From Gammaproteobacteria bacterium UBA4475 (GTDB lineage: Bacteria; Pseudomonadota; Gammaproteobacteria; Pseudomonadales; Azotimanducaceae), in assembly GCA_002389265.1 (NCBI GenBank), contig DGOD01000380.1, forward strand, positions 1 to 6,975: DNA of 6,975 bases. Reading direction: 5' to 3'. Within the stretch, counting starts at the first letter, position 1. Each line of letters opens with the position of its first letter. Below the pieces are notes generated by a model. That model did not search any database, had not been told where the DNA came from, and saw only the letters and a list, made by a program, of their open reading frames with translations. Positions 1-6,248 of the stretch are shown here, piece by piece. The position numbers and the translations under genes were made by a program.

Positions 1-1
1 C

Positions 2-91
2 CTTAACGCGTTGAAAGCGGGGCGGACGATCGTCGCGACATACGTAGACGCCGTCCAGAAACAGGATATGGAAGTGGACAAGGTGAATTGA
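2..91 (+). CDS. C-terminal end of an unidentified gene (partial, 5' end outside window)
   Basis: An open frame enters from the left edge and ends at the TGA at 89-91, giving 29 residues (LNALKAGRTI...MEVDKVN). The composition is plausible for a soluble protein: a basic/glycine turn, a hydrophobic beta-like stretch (TIVATYV), then a charged tail. I do not recognise the family from this much sequence. Its TGA overlaps an ATG at 91-93 preceded by AAGGTG, an arrangement typical of coupled genes, so it may be the penultimate member of an operon whose next gene has been destroyed. A chance open frame cannot be excluded because only 30 codons are visible. Confidence 0.4.
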   Translation, partial: LNALKAGRTIVATYVDAVQKQDMEVDKVN

Positions 92-189
92 TGTTTAGCA
101 TCAAGAGAAGGTGCCCTGGGGCATGTTCAAGTTCAGTGCACTACCAAAGCGCTGAATCAACGTTACCGCACCAGTCGCGCCGTCCTTGA
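91..189 (+). pseudogene. Possible truncated start of a downstream coupled gene (32 codons)
   Basis: An ATG at 91-93 overlaps the preceding stop (TGATG) and has AAGGTG a few bases upstream, which is how a translationally coupled gene would begin. The frame reads MFSIKRRCPGA, then becomes low-complexity (serines, basic residues) and stops at 187-189. From about position 125 the opposite strand encodes recognisable IS91-type transposase. Only the first ~11 codons can therefore belong to an original gene, and the rest is antisense to the insertion remnant. My reading is a gene start cut off at the mobile-element junction. It may equally be non-coding. Confidence 0.2.
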
Positions 190-232
190 GCCGGTATCCA
201 GCTGCAAACAAATAGATAGCCAAATTTGGCAA
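101..232 (-). pseudogene. IS91-family transposase remnant
   Basis: The minus strand reads LAIYLFAAGYRLKDGA followed by TGAVTLIQRFGSALNLN, then diverges into MPQGTFS and a TGA at 103-101. The GAVTLIQRFGSALNLN string is the highly conserved block that precedes the His-x-His motif (NIHFHML type) of IS91/ISCR-family rolling-circle (Y2) transposases. Here the homology stops exactly at NLN (complement of 125-133), and the His-x-His motif and both catalytic tyrosines are missing. Only ~35 of ~400 residues remain, with no start codon in a recognisable context, so it cannot function. Upstream in the same frame (to 337) the reading continues open but I see no clear family similarity. The assignment rests on recalled family sequence, not a search. 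Confidence 0.7.
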
Positions 233-267
233 CCAAAATGCTCCTGTGGTTGCGTTTTTAGAGCCGC

Positions 268-298
268 CGGCCTCTATCCTGTTAAGGCCGATAGGCCG
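268..298. repeat. Imperfect inverted repeat between regulator 3' end and IS91 remnant
   Basis: CGGCCTCTATC (268-278) can pair with GATAGGCCG (290-298) if two bases bulge, leaving an 11-nt loop. It lies ~40 nt beyond the stop of the minus-strand regulator and could form a hairpin in its transcript, but no U-tract follows on that strand. On the plus strand the T6 run at about 331-336 is too far away for a canonical intrinsic terminator. It may slow or end transcription, or be incidental. Confidence 0.25.
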
Positions 299-337
299 CG
301 CGTAGACTTCTAGAACCGCGAATTCTCCGACTTTTTT

Positions 338-1351
338 CTACTCCATCTGCGCTCGCGTTAGGCGCCATTGGCTGGCACTCATTCCATGCCAGCGCTGGAA
401 TGCCTTGCGGAAATTTGCTTCATCGCCATAGCCACAGCGGTCCCCAATCTCGGCGGTGCCTAGCGCAGTGCTCTCCAGATACTCGCGAGCAAGAGAGGCC
501 CGAGTCTGATCGAGCAACGCTTGAAAGCTGATGCCCTCGCTTTTCAATCGGCGAAACAGTGTGCGCTTGGCAAGCCCCACCGCACCTGCGGCATCCTCTG
601 CGGTAGTTCTGCGTCCCGTATTGCCGAGAATGAAGGCCCTCAGGTCGCGCCGCAGCGGCGAGCTGCCACCCGCCTTCTCAATCATTGACTCACAGAATTC
701 CTTACAAATGGTCGCCGTGATAGTGCTCGCGCTGGCGCAGGGCTCCCGCAGAATACTGGCGTCGAAGTGCCACTCCATATTTGGGCTATCAAATTCTATG
801 GGGCAGTGGAGTCGTGATCGATACGTCTCGGCATAGGCGGGCGCCGGATAGGGAAAGCGCATGAGAACCGATGGAAACGGCTTACCTAGCACTTCGCTGA
901 GTAGAGTCGTCATCGAGCTCCGCCAGAACTCCGCCGCAAAAGGCAGCAGGTTGCCGAGTGTGGCTGGGTTTTCACTTCGAAGTATGCCCACGCGGTTATC
1001 CGTATGGAATGAGATCTGGAGTACCGCACCCGCAAGCTCGAGATGCTGGCGACCGAACATAAAAGCATCATAAAACGTGGGGCTGGTCGCTAGGGCGAAC
1101 CCATACACGCCAAAGTGATGAACGCGTTGTCTTTGACCTGCCTCCAGCGCGGTCAGTCTATGGGTGGCGTGCTCCTTAGCAGCGCGCAAAATGGCCAGTC
1201 GCTGCGCCTGGGATAGCGTCCCTGTCAGCGTACGCACGCCCGCGCTTCTAAGCACGTCTCGCTGACTGACACCCTGCGCTGTCAGCTCATCGAATAAGCC
1301 TTTCAGGCCGTAGCCGCTCGGTTGCGGTTGCCCGGGAATGGTTGGCATCAT
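338..1351 (-). CDS. AraC-family transcriptional regulator (arabinose-binding-type N-domain)
   Basis: This is a cytoplasmic DNA-binding activator or repressor, 337 residues, usual length for the subgroup with a large N-terminal ligand domain (Arabinose_bd type, roughly residues 20-205). The C-terminal double helix-turn-helix spans about 248-330. The first helix-turn-helix reads TTAEDAAGAVGLAKRTLFRRL, and the second is the classic signature IGDRCGYGDEANFRKAFQRW followed by HGMSASQWR. Relatives in this subgroup control catabolic genes and respond to small organic acids or pathway intermediates. The gene is transcribed away from the four-gene catabolic operon and shares its upstream region, so it is the probable regulator of that operon and of itself (inference). 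A strong AAGGAGGTG site precedes two consecutive ATGs. Spacing favours the second (starting at 1348) slightly, so the true protein may be 336 residues. No disruption is seen. Confidence 0.93.
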   Translation of the reverse strand: MMPTIPGQPQPSGYGLKGLFDELTAQGVSQRDVLRSAGVRTLTGTLSQAQRLAILRAAKEHATHRLTALEAGQRQRVHHFGVYGFALATSPTFYDAFMFGRQHLELAGAVLQISFHTDNRVGILRSENPATLGNLLPFAAEFWRSSMTTLLSEVLGKPFPSVLMRFPYPAPAYAETYRSRLHCPIEFDSPNMEWHFDASILREPCASASTITATICKEFCESMIEKAGGSSPLRRDLRAFILGNTGRRTTAEDAAGAVGLAKRTLFRRLKSEGISFQALLDQTRASLAREYLESTALGTAEIGDRCGYGDEANFRKAFQRWHGMSASQWRLTRAQME

Positions 1352-1353
1352 TT

Positions 1354-1361
1354 CACCTCCT
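1354..1361 (-). promoter_or_regulatory. Ribosome binding site of the AraC-type regulator
   Basis: On the minus strand AAGGAGGTG stands just before AAATGATG. The core AGGAGG is 4 nt from the first ATG and 7 nt from the second, so this site decides between two adjacent starts and favours the second. It is a near-perfect anti-Shine-Dalgarno match, stronger than expected for a low-abundance regulator. Confidence 0.7.
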
Positions 1362-1438
1362 TGGTGGCACTATATCACCTGAATCTTCCGAGCGGAGTTG
1401 GTTAGGTTGGTGTCTCGTGAAAAGCGGCTCGCCGGGCC
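1361..1438. promoter_or_regulatory. Divergent control region between regulator and operon
   Basis: About 100 nt separate the regulator start from the operon's first gene, so both promoters and any operator must lie here. A -10-like TATAGT for the regulator can be read on the minus strand (complement of 1369-1374), without a convincing -35. TTGGT occurs at 1361-1365, 1398-1402 and 1407-1411. The last two are a 9-nt-period direct repeat (TTGGTTAGG, then TTGGTGTC), and the first and last share TTGGTG. AraC proteins usually bind direct repeats, so these are candidate operator half-sites. The exact promoter for the operon is not clear by eye. Confidence 0.35.
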
Positions 1439-1448
1439 AAGGAGAAGG
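1439..1448 (+). promoter_or_regulatory. Ribosome binding site fixing the crotonase start
   Basis: AAGGAGAAGG lies shortly before the ATG at 1453. It supports this start over the in-frame ATG at 1342, which would lie inside the regulator's coding sequence and add about 37 residues unlike the family. Confidence 0.7.
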
Positions 1449-1452
1449 TGCT

Positions 1453-2232
1453 ATGACTAATGACCAATGTGTCACCGTAACGAGAGAGGGGCCGGTGGCG
1501 ATCCTGACGATGGCTTATGCCCCGCATAATCTGCTGGGGCTCGATCTGATGTCTGGCATGCGGCGAGCATTGCTTGAGGCTCAGACGGGGGGCGCGCGCG
1601 CTGTGTTATTAAAGAGTGGTCTGCGCCACTTTTCAGCGGGTGCAGATACCTCGCTGTTCGTCGATGCGATTGGCCCTGAAGGCAAGCTATCCGTATCGCC
1701 GCTGGCGTTTCTCCGCGAATTGGAAAGCTTTCCTCTGCCGATTGTGGCAGCCATTCAAGGCGTGTGTGTGGGCGGTGGCTTCGAGTTGGCGCTTGCGTGT
1801 GACTTCGTGATTGCAGCGCGCTCGGCAAAAATAGGCTCGGTGGAGGCGACCATCGGCATCAACCCGCTAATGGGTGCGGTTCAGCGTCAAGTCCAGCGGG
1901 CGGGCGTCGCGCGGGCAAAAGAGATATCGATGCTGGGGCGCCGCTACGACGCAGAGACCTTTGAGAGATGGAATATCATCAATCGCGTGGTCGACGACGA
2001 AAAGCTCGATGAAGCGGCCATGGTCATTGCACTGGAGCTGGGTAACGGCCCCACACTGGCACACACTATTACTAAACAGCTTGCTAACCTCGCTGCCGCG
2101 CACGGCGTCGAGGCGGCCGACGAGGCGATGGAGCAAATGCAGTTGCCTCTGTGGGCTTCTGAAGATCTAAAAATAGGGCTTGAAAGCCTGATGACAAGGG
2201 GTCCGGGCCTCGCTGAATTCAAGGGGAAATGA
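1453..2232 (+). CDS. Enoyl-CoA hydratase/isomerase (crotonase) family protein
   Basis: A soluble acyl-CoA enzyme of 259 residues, the normal size for a monofunctional crotonase. The first oxyanion-hole loop is RHFSAGAD (58-65). The second is GVCVGGGFELALACD (103-117), giving Glu111 at the position of rat mitochondrial enoyl-CoA hydratase Glu144. IGSVEATIGINP (127-138) gives Glu131 at the Glu164 position. Both hydratase acids are therefore present, and reversible hydration of a 2-enoyl-CoA is the most likely chemistry. Isomerase or retro-aldol activity remains possible in this family. It lacks the GGGFSPL-type pattern I associate with feruloyl-CoA hydratase/lyase, so that role is not favoured. 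It is first in the operon, 3 nt from the CoA-transferase, which would supply its thioester substrate (inference). The substrate is unknown. The start is set by AAGGAGAAGG upstream. Confidence 0.92.
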   Translation: MTNDQCVTVTREGPVAILTMAYAPHNLLGLDLMSGMRRALLEAQTGGARAVLLKSGLRHFSAGADTSLFVDAIGPEGKLSVSPLAFLRELESFPLPIVAAIQGVCVGGGFELALACDFVIAARSAKIGSVEATIGINPLMGAVQRQVQRAGVARAKEISMLGRRYDAETFERWNIINRVVDDEKLDEAAMVIALELGNGPTLAHTITKQLANLAAAHGVEAADEAMEQMQLPLWASEDLKIGLESLMTRGPGLAEFKGK

Positions 2233-2235
2233 GCC

Positions 2236-3546
2236 ATGACCTCACCGCTTGAAGGTATCAAAGTTGTTGACTTTTCTCGAGTCCTCGCCGGTCCGTTGTG
2301 TGGCAAGACGCTGCAGGATCTCGGTGCCGACGTCACCAAGATTGAACCGCCCCGAGGCGATGTGTCTCGCCTTGCGGCGCCCATCAATCCCAACGGCGTC
2401 ACGGGTTATTACGCCCAGCAGAATGCGGGTAAACGAAATATTTCTATTGATCTCAACAAGTCAGACGCAAAGGAGATCGCCTATCGTCTGATAGACCAGG
2501 CCGATATTCTGGTCGAGAACTTTCGGCCCGGCACGCTCGCGTCGTTTGGCTTTGATTACGACAGTCTCAAGGCGCGTAATCCGCGACTGATCTATGTGTC
2601 CATTTCGGGGTACGGTCAGGGTGGGCCATGGCGCGGTCGTATGGCCTATGCGCCAACCGTTCAAGCCGAGGCTGGGTTTACCCACCACAGTTTTCGCCAC
2701 TTTGGCGATAACCTCAAAAATCCGCAAACAGATGCACTTAGCCATGCCGATGTTTATGCAGGGCTTCAGGCCACTATAGCTGTGCTTGCAGCGCTCCAGC
2801 AGCGAGAACGTACCGGTAAGGGGCAGCACATAGATGTGTCGATGGCCGCCACTCTGATGGCGATTAACGAACACGCACACATGGATCTCAATGGACTTGA
2901 TCCGGGTGATGATCCGGCTATTTTGGGTGCCACCGACGGCTCGTTCTTCACCGGTCCTAACGGCGAGCAGTTCATGAGCGCCATAAGCCTAGTGAACGCC
3001 ATCACCTTTAGTTGGTTTGTGGCTGCCATGCGCCGTCCAGACTTGATGAGCGATGCGCGCTTTCGAAGTTCTGCATTGAGGCGGACGAACATCCAAGAGC
3101 TTCAGGACGTCGTGCAGCGTTGGATTTGGACGTTTCCCGATATGGCCACTTTGGATGCTCAGTTTGACGAAGCGAAGATTGCTATTGGTGAAGTTCGCAC
3201 GATGGAGCATCTTGCTGACAGTGAATGGGCAGAGTACTGGGGCGCCACTTGCCGAGTGCCAGATCGTCAGGGGGGCGAGTATCGACTTCCCGGTCCGCCC
3301 TGGAAGTTTTCGGAAGCGGAACTCCCTGCGGTCGGAGCGCCCTCAGAGCAGGGCGAGCAGAACGAATCGATCTGTAAGGAGTTGGGATTCAGCGAGGCGG
3401 AAATAACTGCTCTGACCGCTGGTGGCAGTCTCGTTGGCAACTTCACGGCCCAGATGATTGCGATGGTTTCTGCACAGTTGGCCGCTAAAGAGCGCCAGTT
3501 TTCAACAGAGATTGACGAGGAGGGCGCGCATGAGTCGCTTGACTGA
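2236..3546 (+). CDS. CaiB/BaiF family (family III) CoA-transferase
   Basis: A 436-residue cytoplasmic enzyme that moves CoA between carboxylic acids, probably as an interlocked dimer as in formyl-CoA and carnitine CoA-transferases. The N-terminus has the family opening PLEGIKVVDFSRVLAGP (4-20) and LGADVTKIEPPRGD (29-42), then NAGKRNISIDLN (63-74), VENFRPG (93-99) and SGYGQGGP (124-131). The catalytic aspartate that forms the acyl anhydride is expected at Asp172 in SHADVYAGLQA, followed by RTGKGQHIDVSM (192-203). Length is slightly above the usual 380-420 because of a charged C-terminal tail. AAGGGG precedes the ATG. It begins 3 nt after the crotonase stop and overlaps the next gene by 17 nt. 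The donor and acceptor acids are not identifiable, but the context suggests activation of a pathway acid, possibly the product of the adjacent ALDH. Confidence 0.93.
   Translation: MTSPLEGIKVVDFSRVLAGPLCGKTLQDLGADVTKIEPPRGDVSRLAAPINPNGVTGYYAQQNAGKRNISIDLNKSDAKEIAYRLIDQADILVENFRPGTLASFGFDYDSLKARNPRLIYVSISGYGQGGPWRGRMAYAPTVQAEAGFTHHSFRHFGDNLKNPQTDALSHADVYAGLQATIAVLAALQQRERTGKGQHIDVSMAATLMAINEHAHMDLNGLDPGDDPAILGATDGSFFTGPNGEQFMSAISLVNAITFSWFVAAMRRPDLMSDARFRSSALRRTNIQELQDVVQRWIWTFPDMATLDAQFDEAKIAIGEVRTMEHLADSEWAEYWGATCRVPDRQGGEYRLPGPPWKFSEAELPAVGAPSEQGEQNESICKELGFSEAEITALTAGGSLVGNFTAQMIAMVSAQLAAKERQFSTEIDEEGAHESLD
3516..3523 (+). promoter_or_regulatory. Ribosome binding site inside the CoA-transferase 3' end
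   Basis: GAGGAGGG is embedded in the last codons of the CoA-transferase and positions ribosomes on the ATG at 3530. It decides the ALDH start and implies coupled translation of the two overlapping genes. Confidence 0.65.
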
Positions 3547-4993
3547 TATTTTGGCGCTGCAAAAACGCGCGGCCCGGTCTGCACCGAGCACTGTTGCTGC
3601 GAGGATTGGCAAACTGCGCGCTCTGCGCACACAGCTGGAGCGCTATCAGGATGTTTTCGCTGACGCCGTGAGCGCAGATTTCGGCGGAAGACCTCATTTC
3701 GAAAGCCGCTTGATTGAAGTCATTGGCACCCTTTGGGTCCTCGATCACGCTCGCCGCAACGTCCGGCAATGGATGAAGCCAGAACGTCGTAGTCCGCAGG
3801 CACTCTTTGCTGGACCGAATTCCCTGAAAGTGACCTACCAGCCGAAGGGAGTCGTCGGGATTGTGGCGCCCTGGAACATGCCGCTGTATCTGTCAATCGG
3901 ACCTCTGGTGACCGCCCTGGCCGCCGGTAACAGAGCTATGATCAAGCTGCCGGAGGACACACCTCGGGCAAACGCGGTGATCAAGCAGTTGTTGTCCGAG
4001 AGCTTTCCGGAGGATGAGGTCGCAGTTTTTGGAGAAGAGCTGCTGGATCCTTCGGAATTCACTGCGTTGCCTTTCGATCACATGATCTTTACGGGTAGTC
4101 CGCGAGTGGGGCGAATAGTGATGGCTGACGCAGCAAAAAACCTGGTCCCAGTGACTCTGGAGCTAGGAGGAAAGTCTCCAGCAATCGTTGCACCAGACTA
4201 CGATGTGGATGACGCGGCGCTGCGGATCACCCATGGCAAGGCTGCAATGTCCGGCCAGATCTGTGTTGCACCCGACTATGCCTTGGTACCTGAGGCGAAG
4301 GTCCCTCAGTTTGTAGCGCAGGTGCAGGCCTCGTTCCAACGGTTCTTTCCCGACGGAACTGAGGGTCGAGAGGAATACTGCAGTCTGATCAACGACCGTC
4401 ACACCGATCGCATTCGGGCGATGCTCGAAGATGCCAGGGAAAAAGGGGGCACTGTCACCCCTTGCGCGCCTTGGGAATCGGGTAACCGGGTGCCACTGCA
4501 CATCGTTACCGGTGTAACCCCCGACATGCAGGTGGCGCGCGAAGAGGTTTTTGGTCCCATACTGCCGGTAGTGAGTTACCAAAATTTTGATGAGGCTGTT
4601 GCCTTTGTAGCGGATCAACCAAGTCCGCTCGCGCTCTACCTGTTCAGTACCGACTCAGCATCGCGCGATCGTGTGCTGGCAGAGACCCGTTCTGGTGGTG
4701 TAACTATCAACGACTGGGGATGGCATGTGGTCAATGCGGCGGTGCCTTTTGGTGGCGTTGGCAATTCCGGCTTCGGTTCGTATCACGGTGTTGAGGGTTT
4801 TCGCGAGCTATCAAATCCGAGGCCTATTTTCACGAGAGCGACCATTTTTCCCACACAAATGATGTATCCGCCGCTAAACAAGGGTCCTCGCGGACTGTTT
4901 CAGCGATTTTGGTTGAACCGCTATTCAAAGCAGCCGGATGCAAGACTCGGAGGCACTCGATATGGAGAGCCATTGGAGCGATCCGATGATTGA
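3530..4993 (+). CDS. Aldehyde dehydrogenase, coniferyl-aldehyde-dehydrogenase type
   Basis: NAD(P)-dependent oxidation of an aldehyde to its carboxylate, 487 residues. The sequence follows the class 3/coniferyl aldehyde dehydrogenase branch: GVVGIVAPWNMPLYLSIGPL (107-126, catalytic Asn116), AAGNRAMIKLPEDTPR (131-146), FTGSPRVGRIVM (187-198), LELGGKSP (210-217, general base Glu211), SGQICVAPDY (241-250, nucleophile Cys245), EEVFGPILPV (338-347) and PFGGVGNSGFGSYHG (406-420). All catalytic residues are present. Tyr usually found after the catalytic Asn is Met here, and the residue before Cys-Val-Ala-Pro is Ile, not the common Thr, so the substrate pocket may differ. The start at 3530 is chosen because GAGGAGG lies 6 nt upstream. 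An upstream in-frame ATG at 3458 would add 24 residues that are only the CoA-transferase gene read in another frame. It overlaps the transferase by 17 nt and the next gene by 8 nt. Substrate assignment to coniferyl aldehyde is not supported by context alone. Confidence 0.92.
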   Translation: MSRLTDILALQKRAARSAPSTVAARIGKLRALRTQLERYQDVFADAVSADFGGRPHFESRLIEVIGTLWVLDHARRNVRQWMKPERRSPQALFAGPNSLKVTYQPKGVVGIVAPWNMPLYLSIGPLVTALAAGNRAMIKLPEDTPRANAVIKQLLSESFPEDEVAVFGEELLDPSEFTALPFDHMIFTGSPRVGRIVMADAAKNLVPVTLELGGKSPAIVAPDYDVDDAALRITHGKAAMSGQICVAPDYALVPEAKVPQFVAQVQASFQRFFPDGTEGREEYCSLINDRHTDRIRAMLEDAREKGGTVTPCAPWESGNRVPLHIVTGVTPDMQVAREEVFGPILPVVSYQNFDEAVAFVADQPSPLALYLFSTDSASRDRVLAETRSGGVTINDWGWHVVNAAVPFGGVGNSGFGSYHGVEGFRELSNPRPIFTRATIFPTQMMYPPLNKGPRGLFQRFWLNRYSKQPDARLGGTRYGEPLERSDD

Positions 4994-6248
4994 GATCGAC
5001 CAGACCCATGCCATTGATTTAAAGAGTTGGTTTGAGCCTGCCAACCGAGCCACTACCGACTTCCCGATTCAGAATCTCCCGTTCGGGATGTACCGCATGG
5101 TGGGCAGCAACGATTCTTTCCGAGCATGTACGGCTATTGGTGATCACGTGCTGGACCTTGCCGCCGTTGATGCTGAGTACAAGGATAATTTAAACAAGCT
5201 CGCTGGAGCGGGCCGTACGACATGGCGACAGTTGCGGGTTGCTCTCAGTCAGGCTTTGTCGGCTGTTGAAATGCGCTCGCGAATCGAACGATTTCTTGTG
5301 CCTATGGCGAAGGTAGAACTCGGGCTGCCTGTGTTATCGCGCGATTTCACAGATTTCTTCACGTCGTATTTTCATGCCTACAACGCCGGGAAATTGTTTC
5401 GCCCCGATGATCCCCTGACACCCAACTTCAAGTGGATGCCAATCGCGTACCACGGCCGAGCGTCGTCAATCATCGTATCGGGAACTGAAGTGCGACGCCC
5501 GTGGGGTCAGATAATAACGCCTGACAGTGCGAACCCTATTTTTGCGCCTTCGCGCTTTTTGGACTTTGAAACAGAGCTAGGGTTTGTTGTCGGGCCGAGT
5601 ACCGAGCTGGGTCTATCGGTCAATATAGATCAAGCCGAGGATCACTTGTTTGGCGTAGTTTTGCTCAATGATTGGTCAGCCAGGGATATTCAGGCTTGGG
5701 AATATCAGCCCCTTGGTCCGTTCCTCGCAAAAAGTTTCGCCAGCACTATATCGCCGTGGATAGTGACCCTAGAAGCTTTGGCGCCATTTCGTGCGCCGGC
5801 GTTTAAGCGATTTGAGGGTGATCCCGCTCCTTTGGCTTATCTCACTTCATCGAAGAATAATCGATCAGGACATTTCAGCATCAATCTTGCTGCTCATCTG
5901 AAGCCGCGGGGGGGTAGTCTGCAGTGCTTGTCAAAAGCAAATTACGATACCTCATATTGGAATCCTGCCCAGCTTGTTGCACATCAGACCTCCAATGGGT
6001 GCCCACTGAATGCGGGAGATTTACTGGGTACGGGCACGATCAGTGGTCCAGCCGCGTCTGAGGCAGGTGCGCTGCTAGAATTAGGCAAGATGGGGCAGAC
6101 GCCGGTCACCCTGGAGAACGGCTCAACCAGAATCGCGTTGGAAGATGGTGATCAGTTGATTCTAAAGGGGGAATGTATGCGAGAGGGTTACCGTTCAATC
6201 GGCTTTGGTGAGGCGGCCGGAATTGTGACTCCTGCACAGCAATTATGA
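4986..6248 (+). CDS. fahA: Fumarylacetoacetase-family C-C bond hydrolase
   Basis: Fumarylacetoacetases split 4-fumarylacetoacetate into fumarate and acetoacetate, the last step of tyrosine/homogentisate breakdown. This 420-residue protein matches the two-domain, full-length family (human enzyme 419). Compared with mouse FAH: metal ligands Asp126, Glu199, Glu201 and Asp233 correspond to Asp123, Glu195, Glu197 and Asp229; catalytic His133 is His130; Arg142, Tyr159, Arg237, Gln240, Tyr244, Lys253, Thr350 and Glu364 correspond to Arg139, Tyr155, Arg233, Gln236, Tyr240, Lys249, Thr351 and Glu365. Thr257 becomes Ser253. Substrate-pocket Tyr128 is Phe125, and the usual HATNVG is HAYNAG, so the true substrate may differ. 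The N-terminal domain motif DFPIQNLPFGMYR (25-37) is typical. I chose the ATG at 4986 (TGGAG 7 nt upstream, 8-nt overlap with ALDH, family-like length). An ATG at 4962 with CGGAGG is a credible alternative (428 residues). The gene symbol is family-level only. Confidence 0.9.
   Translation: MIEIDQTHAIDLKSWFEPANRATTDFPIQNLPFGMYRMVGSNDSFRACTAIGDHVLDLAAVDAEYKDNLNKLAGAGRTTWRQLRVALSQALSAVEMRSRIERFLVPMAKVELGLPVLSRDFTDFFTSYFHAYNAGKLFRPDDPLTPNFKWMPIAYHGRASSIIVSGTEVRRPWGQIITPDSANPIFAPSRFLDFETELGFVVGPSTELGLSVNIDQAEDHLFGVVLLNDWSARDIQAWEYQPLGPFLAKSFASTISPWIVTLEALAPFRAPAFKRFEGDPAPLAYLTSSKNNRSGHFSINLAAHLKPRGGSLQCLSKANYDTSYWNPAQLVAHQTSNGCPLNAGDLLGTGTISGPAASEAGALLELGKMGQTPVTLENGSTRIALEDGDQLILKGECMREGYRSIGFGEAAGIVTPAQQL

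Noticed and set aside
121..134. GTTC/GAAC copies as an IS91 target-site scar
   Set aside because: The tetranucleotides fall inside the codons for Asn-Leu-Asn of the transposase itself, so they are explained by coding and do not mark an insertion site.
268..336. Intrinsic terminator for the plus strand (hairpin 268-298 plus T6 near 331)
   Set aside because: About 30 nt separate the hairpin from the T-run and the stem is bulged, unlike a Rho-independent terminator.
101..337. Read-through fusion of the AraC regulator with the transposase remnant
   Set aside because: The frame is the same and open for 78 codons after the regulator's TAG, but the regulator ends at the normal place after the second helix-turn-helix, so the shared frame is probably chance.
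1342..1452. In-frame upstream extension of the crotonase to an ATG at 1342
   Set aside because: It would overlap the start of the divergent regulator, adds residues unlike the family, and a good ribosome binding site precedes the ATG at 1453.
1453..2232. Crotonase as feruloyl-CoA hydratase/vanillin synthase
   Set aside because: An attractive fit with a coniferyl-type ALDH, but the second oxyanion loop reads GGGFELALACD, as in ordinary hydratases, not the GGGFSPL-type pattern, and no CoA ligase is present.
3458..3529. In-frame upstream extension of the ALDH to an ATG at 3458
   Set aside because: These 24 codons are the CoA-transferase gene in another frame, and GAGGAGG points to the ATG at 3530.
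4163..4618. Long open frame antisense to the ALDH (and similar antisense frames within the CoA-transferase and crotonase)
   Set aside because: They lie wholly within well-supported genes, lack recognisable domains and have no ribosome binding sites of note. GC-rich coding DNA often leaves such open shadows.
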